Translations under genes and position numbers: made by a program
Assembly (NCBI GenBank): GCA_002170735.1
Contig: NHIV01000056.1
Location: 28,631 to 37,340, forward strand
Reading direction: 5' to 3'
Origin: a bacterium TMED198
GTDB taxonomy: Bacteria > Fidelibacterota > Marinisomatia > SCGC-AAA003-L08 > D37C17
Length of the DNA: 8,710 nucleotides
Part shown: piece after piece, positions 1 to 6,539 of the stretch
Numbering within the stretch: the first letter of the stretch is position 1
How the letters are laid out: each line of letters starts with the position of its first letter
The notes under the pieces: generated by a model
Databases searched by the model: none
Seen by the model: the letters and a program-made list of their open reading frames with translations, nothing else
Told to the model about the DNA's origin: nothing

Positions 1-392
1 GCATCCATTTTCTGTGCCAGCGTAGTTCTAGGAACTAGGTGCATTGAAAAGCCTGTTATATTTTTTTTGCATAGACTTTGAACCTTATCTATTTCCTTCA
101 TGGTTTGGAAGAACGATATAAGCATACATCCATCCTTAATTTCTGAAATCTCTTCGTTGCTTGGAGGGTTAACCTTCGCTACTATGTCTGCATCTGAATA
201 CACCTGGCCTGAAGATGGTGCTATCGTTGCGCCAGCGTTCTGGTAGTCAGAGTCAGAGAAGTATGATTTTTCGCCAGCCTTGGTTTCAACAACTACTGAA
301 AATCCTGCAGCTATCAGCTGCTTAACAGATGACGGAATAAGGGCAACTCTCGTTTCGTTTGGCTCAATCTCTTTGGGTACAGATATAATCAT
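1..392 (-). CDS. pntA: NAD(P) transhydrogenase subunit alpha, N-terminal part (runs off the left edge)
   Basis: The reverse strand from the ATG at 392..390 is open to the window edge, giving about 130 residues that begin MIISVPKEIEPNETRVALIP. This is the start of the alanine dehydrogenase/PntA N-terminal domain. The segment ADIVAKVNPPSNEEI, and PRTTLAQKMDA at the edge, match PntA better than alanine dehydrogenase; PRxxxAQxMDA is a PntA hallmark. In the family this is soluble domain I, which binds NAD(H) and exchanges hydride with NADP(H) held by the beta subunit, coupled to proton movement across the inner membrane. The Rossmann NAD-binding loop and any membrane helices lie outside the window, so whether alpha is a full-length or split (PntAA-type) subunit cannot be told. 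The gene is divergent from lptD across an AT-rich gap. No Shine-Dalgarno sequence is visible before the ATG. Confidence 0.9.
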   Translation of the reverse strand, partial: MIISVPKEIEPNETRVALIPSSVKQLIAAGFSVVVETKAGEKSYFSDSDYQNAGATIAPSSGQVYSDADIVAKVNPPSNEEISEIKDGCMLISFFQTMKEIDKVQSLCKKNITGFSMHLVPRTTLAQKMD

Positions 393-429
393 TTATACAA
401 AAAAGTTTAGATTAAAATTTAACATGTAT

Positions 430-459
430 TTGTTTTAAAAAAATAGATAAAACTATAAA
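430..459 (+). promoter_or_regulatory. Candidate sigma70-like promoter for lptD
   Basis: TTGTTT at 430..435 and TATAAA at 454..459 are separated by 18 bases, an acceptable -35/-10 spacing. Transcription would begin near 465, leaving an untranslated leader of about 50 bases before the lptD ATG at 517. The AT-richness of the region makes chance matches likely. If the host belongs to Bacteroidetes, its main promoter class (-33 TTTG, -7 TAnnTTTG) would be expected instead, and only the TTTG part (429..432) is seen. This is a prediction from motif and spacing only. Confidence 0.35.
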
Positions 460-489
460 CAACTATTATTATTTATAGCTTTATCAATT
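442..489. repeat. Imperfect inverted repeat (palindrome) upstream of lptD
   Basis: GATAAAACTATAAA at 446..459 is the reverse complement of TTTATAGCTTTATC at 472..485 except for one position (A452 against C479). The arms are separated by 12 bases. Beyond one further mismatch (445/486), three more bases pair on each side (442..444 with 487..489), so 16 of 18 positions pair. The left arm covers the candidate -10 box of lptD, and the right arm lies in the presumed leader. It could be an operator for a dimeric regulator, a leader hairpin or chance symmetry in AT-rich DNA. There is no downstream T-run, so a terminator is unlikely. Confidence 0.5.
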
Positions 490-516
490 AAATGTATTTA
501 TTTAATTTTCAATAGA

Positions 517-3500
517 ATGAAAAGCATACCATTTTTTATACTTACCGCCTTCTTTTCTTTTTCTTTCATGGATGATGCCTGGAGGTTTAAGTCCGATGGC
601 CCCCTTGAAAACATTGGCAGCACAAGAACATTCTCTGATAACGTGGTTATAAAAAATGATAAGATAACCATCAACACCGATAAGGTAATCCACCGCATCG
701 ATCAAGAAGAAATGAAGATGTACGGAGGCGTTGAAATGTTTACCGATCTAGAGACACTTTTCTGTGACACCATGTTCTACTGGCTTGATAAAGATTTAAT
801 TAGAGCAAGTGGCAACGTGTTTTTAAAAAGGGAGAGCCAGGGCATAAAGTCTAACGAAATGTTGATTACCATGCAGGACTCCGTAATAGAAAAAATTGAG
901 ATAACCAAGTCGGCGTATGCCTACAACCAAGGATCGGCTCGAATAAAAAAAGATGAGCCCCCTAAGAACTTTGTTGATGAAATGATAAGTAACTCAATGA
1001 CCGTCCAATTCAACAACAACGAGGCATCAAGCATTCAAATGAAGGGCATGGCCGAAACAAAATACCACGCGATAGAGGACAGCCTTCTTGTAGGCAAGAA
1101 CGATGTGTCAGGAGATAGTATAAGCATACGAATCAAGAACAACGATCTATATAGAATTGAGGTGTACAACAACTGCAGGGGAGAGTTTATTCCAGAGTCA
1201 AGCAACTCAAGCATCGACTCCCTCATTACATACAGAGGTGACTACATTGACTACAAGGTGAAGGACAGAATAAGCTTCTTAGAGGGTGAGTCCCATATAG
1301 ACTACCAAGGAACAACGCTAGAGTCAGAGCTTATTGAGGTTGATTGGAGCACCAACAAACTACTTGCATTCAAGAAGAGCGACGTATTCCCTGTTATCTC
1401 ACCTGAGGGTGAGGATCCAATCAGAGGGGACACGCTGAGGTACAACATGATCGAAAAAAACGGAGTTATTAGCCATGGAAGAAGTAAAATGAACGACTCA
1501 TACTTCCATGGAGATGAGCTATATAGGAACGATCCAAACCTTTACCACATCAAGGACTCTAAATATACCTCCTGCGATCTTGATGAGCCCCACTTCTACC
1601 TCTGGAGCAAGAAAATGAAGATAATCCCAAACGACAGGGTTATTGCTAGGCCCCTTTGGCTGTATGTCTTTGACGTTCCTCTTGTAGGTATACCCTTTGC
1701 TGTCTTTCCGAACAAAGGCGGAAGTCGTCACAGTGGCTGGATTATGCCCTCATACGGATACAGCAGATCAAGCGGGAACTACCTGCAGAATCTAGGCTAC
1801 TACTACGCACCATCTGACTACTACGACCTAAAGTTTTTACTTAACTTCTACGATAAAAAAGGAATCAACGTTCGATCGTACTTTAGGTACAAGAAAAAAT
1901 ACAGCTTTGATGGATCGATAACATCCACCATATCCCAAAATCTATCCGGAACCAATGACATCTCAAACCTTTTTAACTCCTATACCAACAACTTCGATCT
2001 AAATTGGAACCACAAACAAAAGATAGACCCAACCCAGAACCTTAATGTTCGATACACGTACCTAACCTCCAACTCGTTCTACCAGCAGAATGATATCGGC
2101 TACGACCTTGAAACTCGTTTGAAGCAGAAGCTTGAGTCATCGCTAAACTATTCAAAAAATTGGAGGGAGTACAAGAACTCCATGTCTGTAAACATATCTG
2201 AAAGCTACAACCTTCTTGTTCAGCAGTCTCCACCAGAAAATCTAGCAGATACAGCGATAGTGAAAATAAGAAACCTTCCCAGATTATCGTTCAGGCACAT
2301 GCAAAGCCCTCTTTTTGGGATCGGTGACAGATGGTACAACAACACCTACTTTGGCTATAGCTCTAGCCTAAATGGAATTCAAAAGATGAAGGCCGTGGCT
2401 AAAGAACTTTACGATGGCGCCTATGGCTGGGATGATGATCTGGTATCAAACTACAACTACTACATAAGGCACGCATTTAGCTTTCGATCTCCTCAAAAGG
2501 CCTTTGGATGGCTCAGCATCAGCCCAAGCATTAATCTTAAAGAGGACTGGATAGCCAACTACAGATCTCCAGATATCGATGAATCAGGAAACTTTATTAT
2601 TGATGACAACAATAGAGTGTCTTACAGCGTTAAGGATGGCTTCAAGAGAAGGCTTACAATGAGAGGTTCTATCAGCCTGCAAACAACTCTGTATGGGCTT
2701 ATTCCTTTTAGAGTAGGGCCTCTAAATTCTTTAAGACACACAATTACACCATCCATTGGCACCAGCTACGCTCCTGATTTCTCGAAGCAGTTCCTAGGAT
2801 TCTACGACTGGGGGTACTTCGAAACCGATGCGAGCGGAAGGGCATTTGATCTGTTTGAAGGATCGTACGTTGGACGAACGCCAACAACATTCAACCAGAT
2901 CTACAGCCTATCCATTGCCAATGACTTCCAGGCCAAGATTAAAAACAGCGACAACAGCTACTCAAAGATTAAACTCCTAAGCTGGAACCTCGCATCAAGC
3001 TACTCACCAACTGCGGACAGCCTCAACTGGAGCAACGTAACCTCATCCATGAGAACCAGGGTTGGGGCGTTCTCTCTAAGCCTGTCTATGAGACACAGTC
3101 TATACAAAAGAGTTCAAACAGGCTCCGGCATGGTAACAGTAAACGAGTTTTCTAATCTGCCAGAGCTTAGGAACCTAAACGCCTACACATCGATCAAGCT
3201 TAACGATAAACCCTCTACGGAATCCTCCAGCGAGGATGGCGGGGCCTGGAACGCAAACATGTCGCTACGCTACCTGATTGAATCATCGCTTAGTGACTAT
3301 AGCTACAACAAGAAGCTGTGGGTTGGGCTAAACCTTAACCTAAACCTTACAAAAAAATGGAGGCTTGGATATCAATCAAGGATGGATATAACCAACAATA
3401 CCATCACAAGCCACAGCCTTAACATCAGGCGCAACCTTCACTGCTGGGAGTTTACATTTGGATGGACCCCAAGCGGACCAGGAGAAGGGTACAGGCTTCA

Positions 3501-3573
3501 CATTTATGTGAAAAATCCAGATCTGCGAGATATAAGGGTTAGATCAACAGGTGGAAGATACTTCGGATCTTAA
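517..3573 (+). CDS. lptD: LPS-assembly outer membrane protein LptD (OstA family)
   Basis: This 1018-residue protein is the outer-membrane component of the LPS transport machine, which receives lipopolysaccharide from the periplasmic bridge and inserts it into the outer leaflet. The N-terminus (MKSIPFFILTAFFSFSF) is a short signal-peptide-like hydrophobic stretch, but without an obvious AxA cleavage site. Residues about 40-340 form an OstA/LptA-like beta-rich domain of repeated strand motifs (TINTDKVIH, ASGNVFLKRE, IKSNEMLITM). The family signature follows at about 351-413: TSCDLDEPHFYLWSKKMKII, then VPLVGIPFAVFPNKGGSRHSG and WIMPSYG. The rest, to 1018, is an aromatic-rich, alternating beta-barrel region ending in HCWEFTFGW and IYVKNPDLRDIRV, typical of LptD outside Proteobacteria. 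There are exactly four cysteines (83, 220, 353, 976). No in-frame ATG lies upstream and no Shine-Dalgarno is present. It is longer than E. coli LptD (about 784 aa). The LptE partner is not in the window. Confidence 0.93.
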   Translation: MKSIPFFILTAFFSFSFMDDAWRFKSDGPLENIGSTRTFSDNVVIKNDKITINTDKVIHRIDQEEMKMYGGVEMFTDLETLFCDTMFYWLDKDLIRASGNVFLKRESQGIKSNEMLITMQDSVIEKIEITKSAYAYNQGSARIKKDEPPKNFVDEMISNSMTVQFNNNEASSIQMKGMAETKYHAIEDSLLVGKNDVSGDSISIRIKNNDLYRIEVYNNCRGEFIPESSNSSIDSLITYRGDYIDYKVKDRISFLEGESHIDYQGTTLESELIEVDWSTNKLLAFKKSDVFPVISPEGEDPIRGDTLRYNMIEKNGVISHGRSKMNDSYFHGDELYRNDPNLYHIKDSKYTSCDLDEPHFYLWSKKMKIIPNDRVIARPLWLYVFDVPLVGIPFAVFPNKGGSRHSGWIMPSYGYSRSSGNYLQNLGYYYAPSDYYDLKFLLNFYDKKGINVRSYFRYKKKYSFDGSITSTISQNLSGTNDISNLFNSYTNNFDLNWNHKQKIDPTQNLNVRYTYLTSNSFYQQNDIGYDLETRLKQKLESSLNYSKNWREYKNSMSVNISESYNLLVQQSPPENLADTAIVKIRNLPRLSFRHMQSPLFGIGDRWYNNTYFGYSSSLNGIQKMKAVAKELYDGAYGWDDDLVSNYNYYIRHAFSFRSPQKAFGWLSISPSINLKEDWIANYRSPDIDESGNFIIDDNNRVSYSVKDGFKRRLTMRGSISLQTTLYGLIPFRVGPLNSLRHTITPSIGTSYAPDFSKQFLGFYDWGYFETDASGRAFDLFEGSYVGRTPTTFNQIYSLSIANDFQAKIKNSDNSYSKIKLLSWNLASSYSPTADSLNWSNVTSSMRTRVGAFSLSLSMRHSLYKRVQTGSGMVTVNEFSNLPELRNLNAYTSIKLNDKPSTESSSEDGGAWNANMSLRYLIESSLSDYSYNKKLWVGLNLNLNLTKKWRLGYQSRMDITNNTITSHSLNIRRNLHCWEFTFGWTPSGPGEGYRLHIYVKNPDLRDIRVRSTGGRYFGS

Positions 3574-3618
3574 AAAATTATTTTGAATAGTCATTTAAGT
3601 TAATCAAATTAAGATGTT
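3574..3618. other. Short AT-rich gap between lptD and the EIIA-like gene
   Basis: These 45 bases form the only intergenic gap longer than one base within the rightward run. They hold no hairpin with a T-run, so I see no terminator after lptD. TTGAAT at 3583..3588 resembles a -35 box, but nothing convincing stands at -10. A small TTAAT-CAA-ATTAA symmetry at 3600..3612 is unremarkable in such AT-rich DNA. An internal promoter is possible but not supported. Confidence 0.4.
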
Positions 3619-4092
3619 ATGAAACTATCTGATATTATTGATCCCAACAATATTATCGTTCCCATCAAATCAACTATAAAGGAACATGCTATCCAAGAAC
3701 TGCTGAGGCACATGGAAAAAAACGGTAACCTTTCCTCAACGGCTAAGCTCAACGACTTTATTAATAGCCAGGAGAAAGCGTTCTCATCCGCGGCAGGAAA
3801 GGGGGTTGCGTTTCCATCATGCGGATCGATAGAGGTTGAGAACGTGATTGCTGTTCTGGGTGTTTCAAAGAACGGGGTTGCGTTTAACGCGCCTGATGGA
3901 CTAAAGTGTCACCTAATACTGCTCACCCTTTCAAGCAAGAAAGACCCAACAAAGCGCAGGAGGCTTGTACATATGTTCCAAGATATGATATCCAACATAG
4001 AGATTAAGTACAGCATGATGGAAGACGGTAGCGTAGAGTCTATCCATAACACGATCATCGATTGGGAGCAGAAGAACATGGAGAACCTGTAG
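3619..4092 (+). CDS. PTS EIIA type-2 (PtsN/fructose-like) domain protein lacking the phosphorylation-site histidine
   Basis: This 157-residue single-domain protein has the order of motifs of the PTS EIIA type-2 (mannitol/fructose/PtsN) fold: an N-terminal LSDIIDPNNIIVPIKSTIKE segment, a mid segment AAGKGVAFPSCGSIEVENVIAVLGVSKNG, then VAFNAPDGLKCHLILLTLSS. In active family members the mid segment reads GIG-x-GIAIPHG, with the histidine accepting phosphate from HPr. Here the position after the proline is Ser67 (TCA at 3817..3819). The second conserved histidine of the family (in the HLxxL helix) also appears replaced, by Arg at about 114-115 in KDPTKRRRLVHMF. The protein probably cannot carry phosphate by the usual chemistry, so a regulatory or structural role is inferred. 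No HPr, EI or permease gene is in the window. It lies between lptD and hisS, one base before hisS. The ATG has no clear Shine-Dalgarno. Confidence 0.82.
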   Translation: MKLSDIIDPNNIIVPIKSTIKEHAIQELLRHMEKNGNLSSTAKLNDFINSQEKAFSSAAGKGVAFPSCGSIEVENVIAVLGVSKNGVAFNAPDGLKCHLILLTLSSKKDPTKRRRLVHMFQDMISNIEIKYSMMEDGSVESIHNTIIDWEQKNMENL

Positions 4093-4093
4093 A

Positions 4094-5353
4094 ATGGGAG
4101 ATAAAGTTTCAAAGGTAAAGGGCACCAACGACTTCCTTCAAGAAGAAGCAAAAAAATTTATAAAACTAGAAGGCATGGTACACTCTATAATGTCTTCCTA
4201 CGGTTACAACTTTATAAAGACCCCGGCATTTGAGAAGACCGAGCTCTTTGTGCGATCCGTTGGAAAGGACTCGGACATCGTTAACAAGGAGATGTATACC
4301 TGGCTTGACAACGGAAAAACAAGCCTAACGCTAAAGCCAGAAGGCACTGCGTCTGTTGTGCGCGCCTTTGTTCAGAATAACATAGGGGCCTCATCACCTA
4401 TAAACAGGCTCTACTACGTTGACGCTTTTTTTAGAAGGGAGAGACCACAAAAAGGACGGTTTAGACAGTTTCATCAACTTGGGATTGAGGCGATTGGGTC
4501 AGAGAACCCGGAGCAAGACGCTGAGGTGATAGCCGTTGCCTACAGCCTCTGCAACCATCTGGGCCTGTCAAACGTTGTTACCAAAATCAACTCTATAGGA
4601 TCCTCAGAGGCAAGAGCCAGCTACAGCCAGGCTCTAAAAGAATTTTTAATACCGCATGCAGATAAACTATCTGAAACAAGCAGAGCCAGAATGGACTCCA
4701 ATCCACTGCGTATTTTAGATACCAAGATACCTGATGAGATAGGGCTCATTAAGAACGCGCCTGTTATATCGGACTTCCTTGATGGTGATGACAGAAAGCA
4801 CTTCGAAGACGTTCTTGAAACGATGGAGTCTCTTGGGCTTAAGTACGAAATAGATCCGAGGCTTGTACGGGGTCTTGACTACTACAACCGAACAACATTT
4901 GAAATGGTCTCAAGCGACTTGGGCTCTCAGAACGCAGTTCTTGGCGGAGGCCGGTACGACTCTTTGGTTAAAGACCTGGGTGGCAAGCCAACGCCTGCGA
5001 TTGGTTTCGCGGCAGGAATAGAGAGGCTGATTTTGTGCATGAACCAGGCCAATCAGTCTGCTCCAGATAAAGGGCCCGATGTATACATATGCCTGGCAGG
5101 TGACGATGCGATCAAGGCAGGCGCGCCCATTGCCAAGCAGCTTAGAGATGAAGGGCTGACCGTTGTACAAGAAACGCTAAGAAGATCGATAAAGTCCCAG
5201 CTCCGAGATGCAAACAGGCTTGGATCCAAATGGGCTATTATCATTGGCCAGGACGAGGTTGATGCAAACACCGTTCAGCTTAAGAGCATGGACCAGGGAG
5301 GCGATCAGTCCGAGGTTCCTAGCGGTGATCTGCTTAAGCGCATCAGGGGTTAG
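4094..5353 (+). CDS. hisS: Histidyl-tRNA synthetase
   Basis: This class II aminoacyl-tRNA synthetase charges tRNA-His in the cytoplasm. Its 419 residues are the usual length for the bacterial enzyme. The catalytic core shows the motif 1 region (YNFIKTPAFEKTELF, about 38-52), TLKPEGTASVVRA (79-91), motif 2 FFRRERPQKGRFRQFHQLG (112-130), the histidine-binding HisA motif LVRGLDYYNRTTFE (257-270) with the catalytic arginine 259, and motif 3 AIGFAAGIERL (302-312). From about 328 a C-terminal anticodon-binding alpha/beta domain follows (DVYICLAGDDA, KSQLRDANRLGSKWAIIIG). All signature residues appear intact. The ATG is one base after the stop of the EIIA-like gene (TAG-A-ATG), suggesting translational coupling. 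A GGAG at 4080..4083 lies about 10 bases upstream and may act as a weak ribosome-binding site. Confidence 0.97.
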   Translation: MGDKVSKVKGTNDFLQEEAKKFIKLEGMVHSIMSSYGYNFIKTPAFEKTELFVRSVGKDSDIVNKEMYTWLDNGKTSLTLKPEGTASVVRAFVQNNIGASSPINRLYYVDAFFRRERPQKGRFRQFHQLGIEAIGSENPEQDAEVIAVAYSLCNHLGLSNVVTKINSIGSSEARASYSQALKEFLIPHADKLSETSRARMDSNPLRILDTKIPDEIGLIKNAPVISDFLDGDDRKHFEDVLETMESLGLKYEIDPRLVRGLDYYNRTTFEMVSSDLGSQNAVLGGGRYDSLVKDLGGKPTPAIGFAAGIERLILCMNQANQSAPDKGPDVYICLAGDDAIKAGAPIAKQLRDEGLTVVQETLRRSIKSQLRDANRLGSKWAIIIGQDEVDANTVQLKSMDQGGDQSEVPSGDLLKRIRG

Positions 5354-5354
5354 C

Positions 5355-6539
5355 ATGCGATCAAAGTACGTTATAATCTGCCACCTTCACGAGCTTACAC
5401 TTAAAGGAAAAAACCGCGGAAGGTTCGAAAGAAGGCTCTACAAAAACATCCGGACTCAGCTTGGGGGCCTCCCCTTTAAATCCGTATCGAACAAGAAGGC
5501 CAGGGTCGTTGTTGCTGGCGTTGATGCGAGCCTTTGGGATCGCTACTCAAGCCGCCTTGTGGGGGTCATGGGAATTATTGGATGCAGCCTGATGAGGATA
5601 ACCGAGCCTACAATGGAAAACATCAGAGAAGTTGTTAAGGACCTTGTATCTCAAACCAGCTTCAACTCATTCAGAGTTAGCTCACGCAGGTCAGATAAAA
5701 AATTTCCGGTAAAAACTCCGGACATCAACATAGAGATAGGCAGCATGGTTCAGAAGCTTAGCGGAAAGCCGGTGAGTCTTAGAAACTACGACTGCAACAT
5801 CGCAATCGAAATCATCGAAGAAAGCGCGTTTGTTGGGATGAACAAGGAGAGGTGCTTCGGAGGCCTTCCGGTTGGATCAACGGAGAAGGGTCTTTCGCTG
5901 ATTTCTTCTGGGCTGGACTCTCCAGTTGCGTCGTTTCACATGATACGTCGTGGAATGCAACTTGACTACATCCACTTCCACAGCGCTCCAGCAACTAGCC
6001 CTCAGTCGATTGAGAACGTTGAGAAGCTTGTCGATAGGCTGTGCCACTACCAGATAGAGTCAACCCTGTACATCGTTCCACTTCTAAAAATTCAGGAGAA
6101 GATTATGAAGCACGCGGTAGATTCCAACTGGGTGATACTGTTTAGGAGGGCGATGCTTAAACTGGCAACAAAGATCGCGCACAAGAACCGGATCAACGTG
6201 CTTGTAACAGGAGAAAGCGTTGGACAGGTAAGCTCGCAGACCATATCCAACATCAGATCGGTTGACCACGCATCGGACCTGCCGATCCTTAGGCCCTTGG
6301 CCGGCACGAACAAGGACGAGATCATGGAGCTGGCGAAGAAGATTGAGACGTACAACATCTCCAACCTTCCCCACCAGGACTGCTGCACCTTCTTCCTTCC
6401 TCCATCCCCAGAAACAAAGTCGAAGCTTGACCTTGTTCTTATGGATGAATCTAAAATTGATCTTGGTAATTTGATGGAAGATGCCGAAAATAATACAGAA
6501 ATTAAAACAATAAAGTATAACTATGAAGAAGCTACTTAG
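5355..6539 (+). CDS. thiI: tRNA 4-thiouridine synthase / thiamine biosynthesis sulfurtransferase ThiI (short form, no rhodanese domain)
   Basis: ThiI adenylates U8 of tRNA for 4-thiouridine formation, and in some bacteria also delivers sulfur to ThiS for the thiamine thiazole. The 394-residue product shows the N-terminal ThiI signature (HELTLKGKNRGRFE, 12-25), a THUMP domain (about 60-165), a PP-loop ATPase motif LISSGLDSPVAS (182-193), TGESVGQVSSQT (285-296) and the DCCTFFLP cysteine segment (342-349), equivalent to the Cys344 region of E. coli ThiI. It ends soon after, so the C-terminal rhodanese domain of E. coli ThiI (482 aa) is absent, as in the B. subtilis type. The PP-loop reads SSGLDS instead of the usual SGGxDS. 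The start at 5355 is chosen because the family N-terminus begins there; the frame stays open back to 5208, but that stretch lies in hisS and reads as non-homologous. The start follows the hisS stop by one base, with AGGGG at 5345..5349 as a possible ribosome-binding site. Confidence 0.94.
   Translation: MRSKYVIICHLHELTLKGKNRGRFERRLYKNIRTQLGGLPFKSVSNKKARVVVAGVDASLWDRYSSRLVGVMGIIGCSLMRITEPTMENIREVVKDLVSQTSFNSFRVSSRRSDKKFPVKTPDINIEIGSMVQKLSGKPVSLRNYDCNIAIEIIEESAFVGMNKERCFGGLPVGSTEKGLSLISSGLDSPVASFHMIRRGMQLDYIHFHSAPATSPQSIENVEKLVDRLCHYQIESTLYIVPLLKIQEKIMKHAVDSNWVILFRRAMLKLATKIAHKNRINVLVTGESVGQVSSQTISNIRSVDHASDLPILRPLAGTNKDEIMELAKKIETYNISNLPHQDCCTFFLPPSPETKSKLDLVLMDESKIDLGNLMEDAENNTEIKTIKYNYEEAT

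Larger units (their letters stand above)
393..516. promoter_or_regulatory. Divergent AT-rich intergenic region between pntA and lptD
   Basis: These 124 bases separate two divergent start codons and contain only 16 G/C (about 13%), far below the flanking genes. The promoters of both genes should lie here. A sigma70-like candidate reading toward lptD, and a palindrome overlapping it, are listed separately. I could not find a convincing promoter for pntA: TAATCT on the minus strand (414..409) resembles a -10 box but lacks a matching -35. Neither ATG is preceded by a Shine-Dalgarno sequence. No RNA gene or short ORF is supported here. Confidence 0.6.

Noticed and set aside
498..705. Two overlapping minus-strand open frames across the lptD start
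   Set aside because: They lie antisense to the lptD N-terminus, share no recognisable motif, and are explained as antisense shadows.
3583..3618. Possible internal promoter (TTGAAT) between lptD and the EIIA-like gene
   Set aside because: No acceptable -10 box lies at the right spacing, and the leader would be extremely short.
5208..5354. A 49-codon in-frame extension upstream of thiI, overlapping the 3' end of hisS
   Set aside because: The stretch is the shadow of conserved hisS coding sequence, reads as non-homologous protein, and the ThiI family N-terminus begins at the ATG at 5355.
6262..6474. A 70-codon plus-strand open frame within thiI, rich in Thr, Arg and Trp
   Set aside because: It is a +1 shadow of the conserved ThiI C-terminal coding region with low-complexity composition and no ribosome-binding site.
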